64,000 nucleotides of DNA from Bacillus piscicola (GTDB taxonomy: Bacteria > Bacillota > Bacilli > Bacillales > Marinococcaceae). Positions 61,446 through 64,000 of this stretch are shown here, piece after piece. The stretch spans positions 62,001 to 126,000 of the forward strand of contig NZ_JAJJJF010000007.1 in NCBI RefSeq assembly GCF_022458745.1, written 5' to 3'. The notes beneath the pieces are model-generated. The model did not search any database, was not told the DNA's origin, and saw only the letters and a list, made by a program, of their open reading frames with translations. Made by a program: the position numbers and the translations under genes. Within the stretch, counting starts at the first letter, position 1. Each line of letters begins with the position of its first letter.

Positions 61446-63722
61446 TTATTTGGCGTCTTTAAAACGATTAATGTGTCGTCCCAGTTTCGTTACGTTTAAG
61501 TCATCTTCATAAACCATCCAGTCTTCGTCGATGTCCCAAAATTCTTTAAATTCATCTGTGAATTTTTTACTTAAGGCGAAGCTCTCTGCAAACATGAGTT
61601 GGACTTGCTTGGAAGCATCCTTGTTCAAAATGCGTTCTTTTTCTTCTTTCATCCATTCTTTCGTTGGAACACTTTTTTCTAAGCGTTGTTGACGCATTTC
61701 TTTCCGCTTTTCTTTGGTTGCTTTAAGATCAACTACAAATTCACCGTCTTTCTCTTCGTACACGCAACCGAACGTGCTTTCAGCAAAACGAGGTAAAATA
61801 AACTGTTCATTTAAATCGTTTTCTACCTCTTTCGGATCTCTATCTAATGGATCGCCGAACCCTGGACCCCCACGTAGGTAATTCAACATGAGATCATAAT
61901 CGCCGAACTCTTCTTGTGTCGTCACGGCCTGTCTGTCACGATTGATCGTTTCTGCCTTTAAGTTCTTCTCATAGCCTGGATCGTCTGGATCGGTATCCCC
62001 TCCGAGTGGAAGAGGTAATCTCTTTTCAATCCGTTCTTTCAAGTCGGTATTGTAGGCACTGAATCGATAACCGGCCGCTCCTGGGTAACCACCCATTAAA
62101 CCGCAGTCTGTGGCCATGGCTCCTGAACCTGCAACCAACATGGTCCATTCTTTCGCACCCCAGCCAAGACGTAAGGATTGCCAGCCATTCCCGCCGCGAT
62201 ATTTACCCGAACCTCCTGAACCAGGTAATATTTCTCTTCCCATGAAGATGAGAGGTTCAAGAACTTCCCAAATTTCCATGTCGCCCATATCACCTTCTGG
62301 ATTCCATAAAGCAGCAGAGTGGCTAATTCCATCTTTCACAGCGCTTGCGCCTACCCCGCAGGCTGCGGATTCAAAACTGTTTAAAGCAGACAGCTCTCCG
62401 TGATGGTCATACCCGCCGCCTTGCAGCCAGTTGGAAGTGTGAGCGTTGCCGGCATTGATTTCTTCTAAAAATCCTCGACCCCAATATCCGCGGCTCAGTC
62501 CACGCCATAGCGGTGTCCATCCTGCCACGAGACCATGCCATGTATTCGAGTGGGCCGATCGAATATCATCTGGGCTAAACCATGATCCTAACGGGATACC
62601 GAAGCTGCTCGCGTAATAGGCCCCGTCATTGATTCGATCATTTGGGACGAGAGTTTGAGCTAGCATAACCCATATCCCGCTCGTTATCGATACAGGTGTG
62701 GCGTTGAATGGGTGCCATCCCCAGCGGCTGGCGCCCTCGAAATCAATTTCTAAATGGGCATCCTTATGAATCTTTATTTCGGATGGGGTATGAATGATAG
62801 AGTCTTGTTGGGCAAACTTAGGCAAGTCAAGTCCTTCAAATGGCACATCGATAAACGAAGCGGCACGATACGTACCAGGAATCGTCATTGTTTTTACTTG
62901 GTTGACGAAGCCGCGGCGGCCATCTTCAATAATTTCGCGCATGAATTGTTTATAATTATCTGCGCCTTCTTCTTTCACGACGTCAAGAACTAAGTCACGA
63001 ATCATATGACAACCGGCGACGCGAGTCTTCTCGTCCAATGTCCAATACTTGGAACCACGTACAGAACGAGTACTCTCTAGCAACCAGTCTTTGGACAACT
63101 CGTCATTTTCTCCAATTTTCCGGCAAGTGATCTGGTAGCCGTCATCATATCGTTGAACGGGTCCCATCGGCATGCTTCCCGGTCCAGAAGCTCCCGTATC
63201 GATGACGTGAGTGACTCCTCCAACCCATCCGAGCAACTCTCCTTCCCAGAAAATCGGAACGAGGGTATGAACGTCACACGTATGCACGTTACCGACGTGG
63301 TTGTCATTGTTACAGAAGATGTCACCGTCTTTTATACCAGGATTGTCTTCATAATCCTTATCAATCATGAACTTTATTGCGGCACCCATGGTTCCCACGT
63401 GGATGATAATACCGGTAGACGTAACGATGGAATCGGCCTCTGGTGTATATAAGCTGAAACATAGTTCCCCTTCTTGTTCAACGATAGGAGAAGCCGCAAC
63501 TTTTTTCGCTGTTTCTCTCGCATGAACGACCCCGCCGCGAAGTTTAGAGAATATTTTTTCAAACCGGATTGGATCCGATTCTTTAAACTTTAAATCTTCA
63601 AGACCGGCGTAATATCCTGTTTCTTTACTTACTCTATCAATCTCGGCTCTCATTTCCTTTAACGTTTTTCCATCCCAACCAATCGGTACTTTCTTATTTT
63701 GAACCTCTTCGATTGTTTTCAA
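61446..63722 (-). CDS. Hydantoinase B/oxoprolinase-family protein, acetone carboxylase alpha-like (758 aa)
   Basis: Large subunit of the HyuB type: GWDGKTLKEMRAEIDRVSKETGYYAGLE, then IHVGTMGAAIKFMI and GDIFCNNDNHVGNVHTCDVHT, TGASGPGSMPMGPVQRY and GSGGSGKYRGGNGWQSLRLGWG. In acetone carboxylase it works with a hydantoinase A-type subunit and a small gamma subunit, both present here. The complex carboxylates acetone to acetoacetate with ATP. Start is TTG 63722 (AGGAGG eight bases upstream). Middle gene of the operon. An acetophenone carboxylase-like substrate cannot be excluded. Confidence 0.9.
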   Translation of the reverse strand: MKTIEEVQNKKVPIGWDGKTLKEMRAEIDRVSKETGYYAGLEDLKFKESDPIRFEKIFSKLRGGVVHARETAKKVAASPIVEQEGELCFSLYTPEADSIVTSTGIIIHVGTMGAAIKFMIDKDYEDNPGIKDGDIFCNNDNHVGNVHTCDVHTLVPIFWEGELLGWVGGVTHVIDTGASGPGSMPMGPVQRYDDGYQITCRKIGENDELSKDWLLESTRSVRGSKYWTLDEKTRVAGCHMIRDLVLDVVKEEGADNYKQFMREIIEDGRRGFVNQVKTMTIPGTYRAASFIDVPFEGLDLPKFAQQDSIIHTPSEIKIHKDAHLEIDFEGASRWGWHPFNATPVSITSGIWVMLAQTLVPNDRINDGAYYASSFGIPLGSWFSPDDIRSAHSNTWHGLVAGWTPLWRGLSRGYWGRGFLEEINAGNAHTSNWLQGGGYDHHGELSALNSFESAACGVGASAVKDGISHSAALWNPEGDMGDMEIWEVLEPLIFMGREILPGSGGSGKYRGGNGWQSLRLGWGAKEWTMLVAGSGAMATDCGLMGGYPGAAGYRFSAYNTDLKERIEKRLPLPLGGDTDPDDPGYEKNLKAETINRDRQAVTTQEEFGDYDLMLNYLRGGPGFGDPLDRDPKEVENDLNEQFILPRFAESTFGCVYEEKDGEFVVDLKATKEKRKEMRQQRLEKSVPTKEWMKEEKERILNKDASKQVQLMFAESFALSKKFTDEFKEFWDIDEDWMVYEDDLNVTKLGRHINRFKDAK

Positions 63723-63739
63723 AAAGATAACCTCCTATC

Positions 63740-64000
63740 TTATTTGTTTAATTCTTTCAAATGGAAAATGCGGTTCTCATCCAAGTACGTCTCAAACCCA
63801 GGTGGAATAACGAGGGTCGTGGCTGTTGATTCAATGATCGATAACGATCCGATTTTATTTCCAGGCAGCAATTTTTCCATTTCATAAATATCTGCTTGGA
63901 TCCATTCCCCATCCCAATATACAGAGCGTTTCCCCAAGAATGCTACCTCGGGTGGTTTGGGACTAGATAAAGGTTCTTGCGGTATTTTAGGAAGTGGTAC
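63740..64000 (-). CDS. Hydantoinase A/oxoprolinase-family protein, acetone carboxylase beta-like, C-terminal end
   Basis: Only the last ~87 residues are in the window: PEVAFLGKRSVYWDGEWIQ, YEMEKLLPGNKIGSLSIIES and ATTLVIPPGFETYLDENR. These are C-terminal features of HyuA-type subunits. It lies 17 bases before the alpha-like gene with the same orientation, completing the A-B-C order of acetone carboxylase operons. Cut by the right edge. Confidence 0.85.
   Translation of the reverse strand, partial: VPLPKIPQEPLSSPKPPEVAFLGKRSVYWDGEWIQADIYEMEKLLPGNKIGSLSIIESTATTLVIPPGFETYLDENRIFHLKELNK

Overview
The window looks like chromosome of a halo- or alkaliphilic Bacillaceae-type Firmicute. Evidence: AGGAGG-type ribosome binding sites with frequent GTG/TTG starts, a Spo0E-family phosphatase, UPF0180/YtxH and YwiC homologues, very acidic secreted proteins, two SLH-domain surface proteins, and an NhaC-type Na+/H+ antiporter. 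I cannot name the genus from sequence alone.

Layout. 0-4 kb: NhaC antiporter (cut by the left edge) and a large S-layer protein with an attenuator-like leader. 4.4-6.1 kb: chemoreceptor. 6.2-7 kb: cobalamin riboswitch and a lone CbiW-like ferredoxin. 7.8-15.9 kb: a lipoprotein, a marR-adaptor-RND efflux operon and a TolC-family protein. 16.2-20 kb: a GGDEF-EAL protein and a diguanylate cyclase. 20.2-21.9 kb: a frameshifted acetolactate synthase. 22.9-35.8 kb: a respiratory/nitrogen-oxide island with SLAC1-like and YwiC-like membrane proteins, a radical SAM/SPASM protein, three DUF2249 proteins, a Crp/Fnr-type regulator, two paralogous polytopic membrane proteins, a DUF59 Fe-S factor, and a heme-copper gene set (small subunit, CuA subunit, subunit I, SCO/SenC, membrane protein). 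Six TGTGA-N6-TCACA-like sites lie in front of its transcription units. Subunit I keeps every metal-binding histidine but has Asn where oxygen reductases have the cross-linked Tyr, so a nitric oxide reductase of the norSY-senC-orf1 type fits better than a ba3 oxidase. 35.9-47 kb: CheX, a beta-propeller lipoprotein, Spo0E, a GntR-MFS pair, heme O synthase, and FeoA with FeoB split into two genes. 47.9-58 kb: GLUG-repeat surface protein, UPF0180-YtxH fusion, luciferase-like oxidoreductase, TSUP transporter, second SLH protein, PAS-GGDEF cyclase and a broken VbhA/Fic module. 58.8-64 kb: sigma-54 activator converging on an acetone-carboxylase-type operon (cut by the right edge).

The most unusual content is intergenic. 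Many gaps hold long tandem arrays of two satellite families. One has a 52-bp period built on a dyad of 9-bp arm, 9-bp spacer and 9-bp arm. It keeps phase for hundreds of bases while its sequence diverges, and it often shows a 156-bp (3 x 52) higher-order period. An array near nhaC has the same geometry but different arm sequences. The second family has a 21-bp period with a TCTGGATTC core, and all seven arrays point the same way. Both periods are close to whole numbers of DNA helical turns. These arrays create many false open frames and are the best candidate here for an undescribed system.
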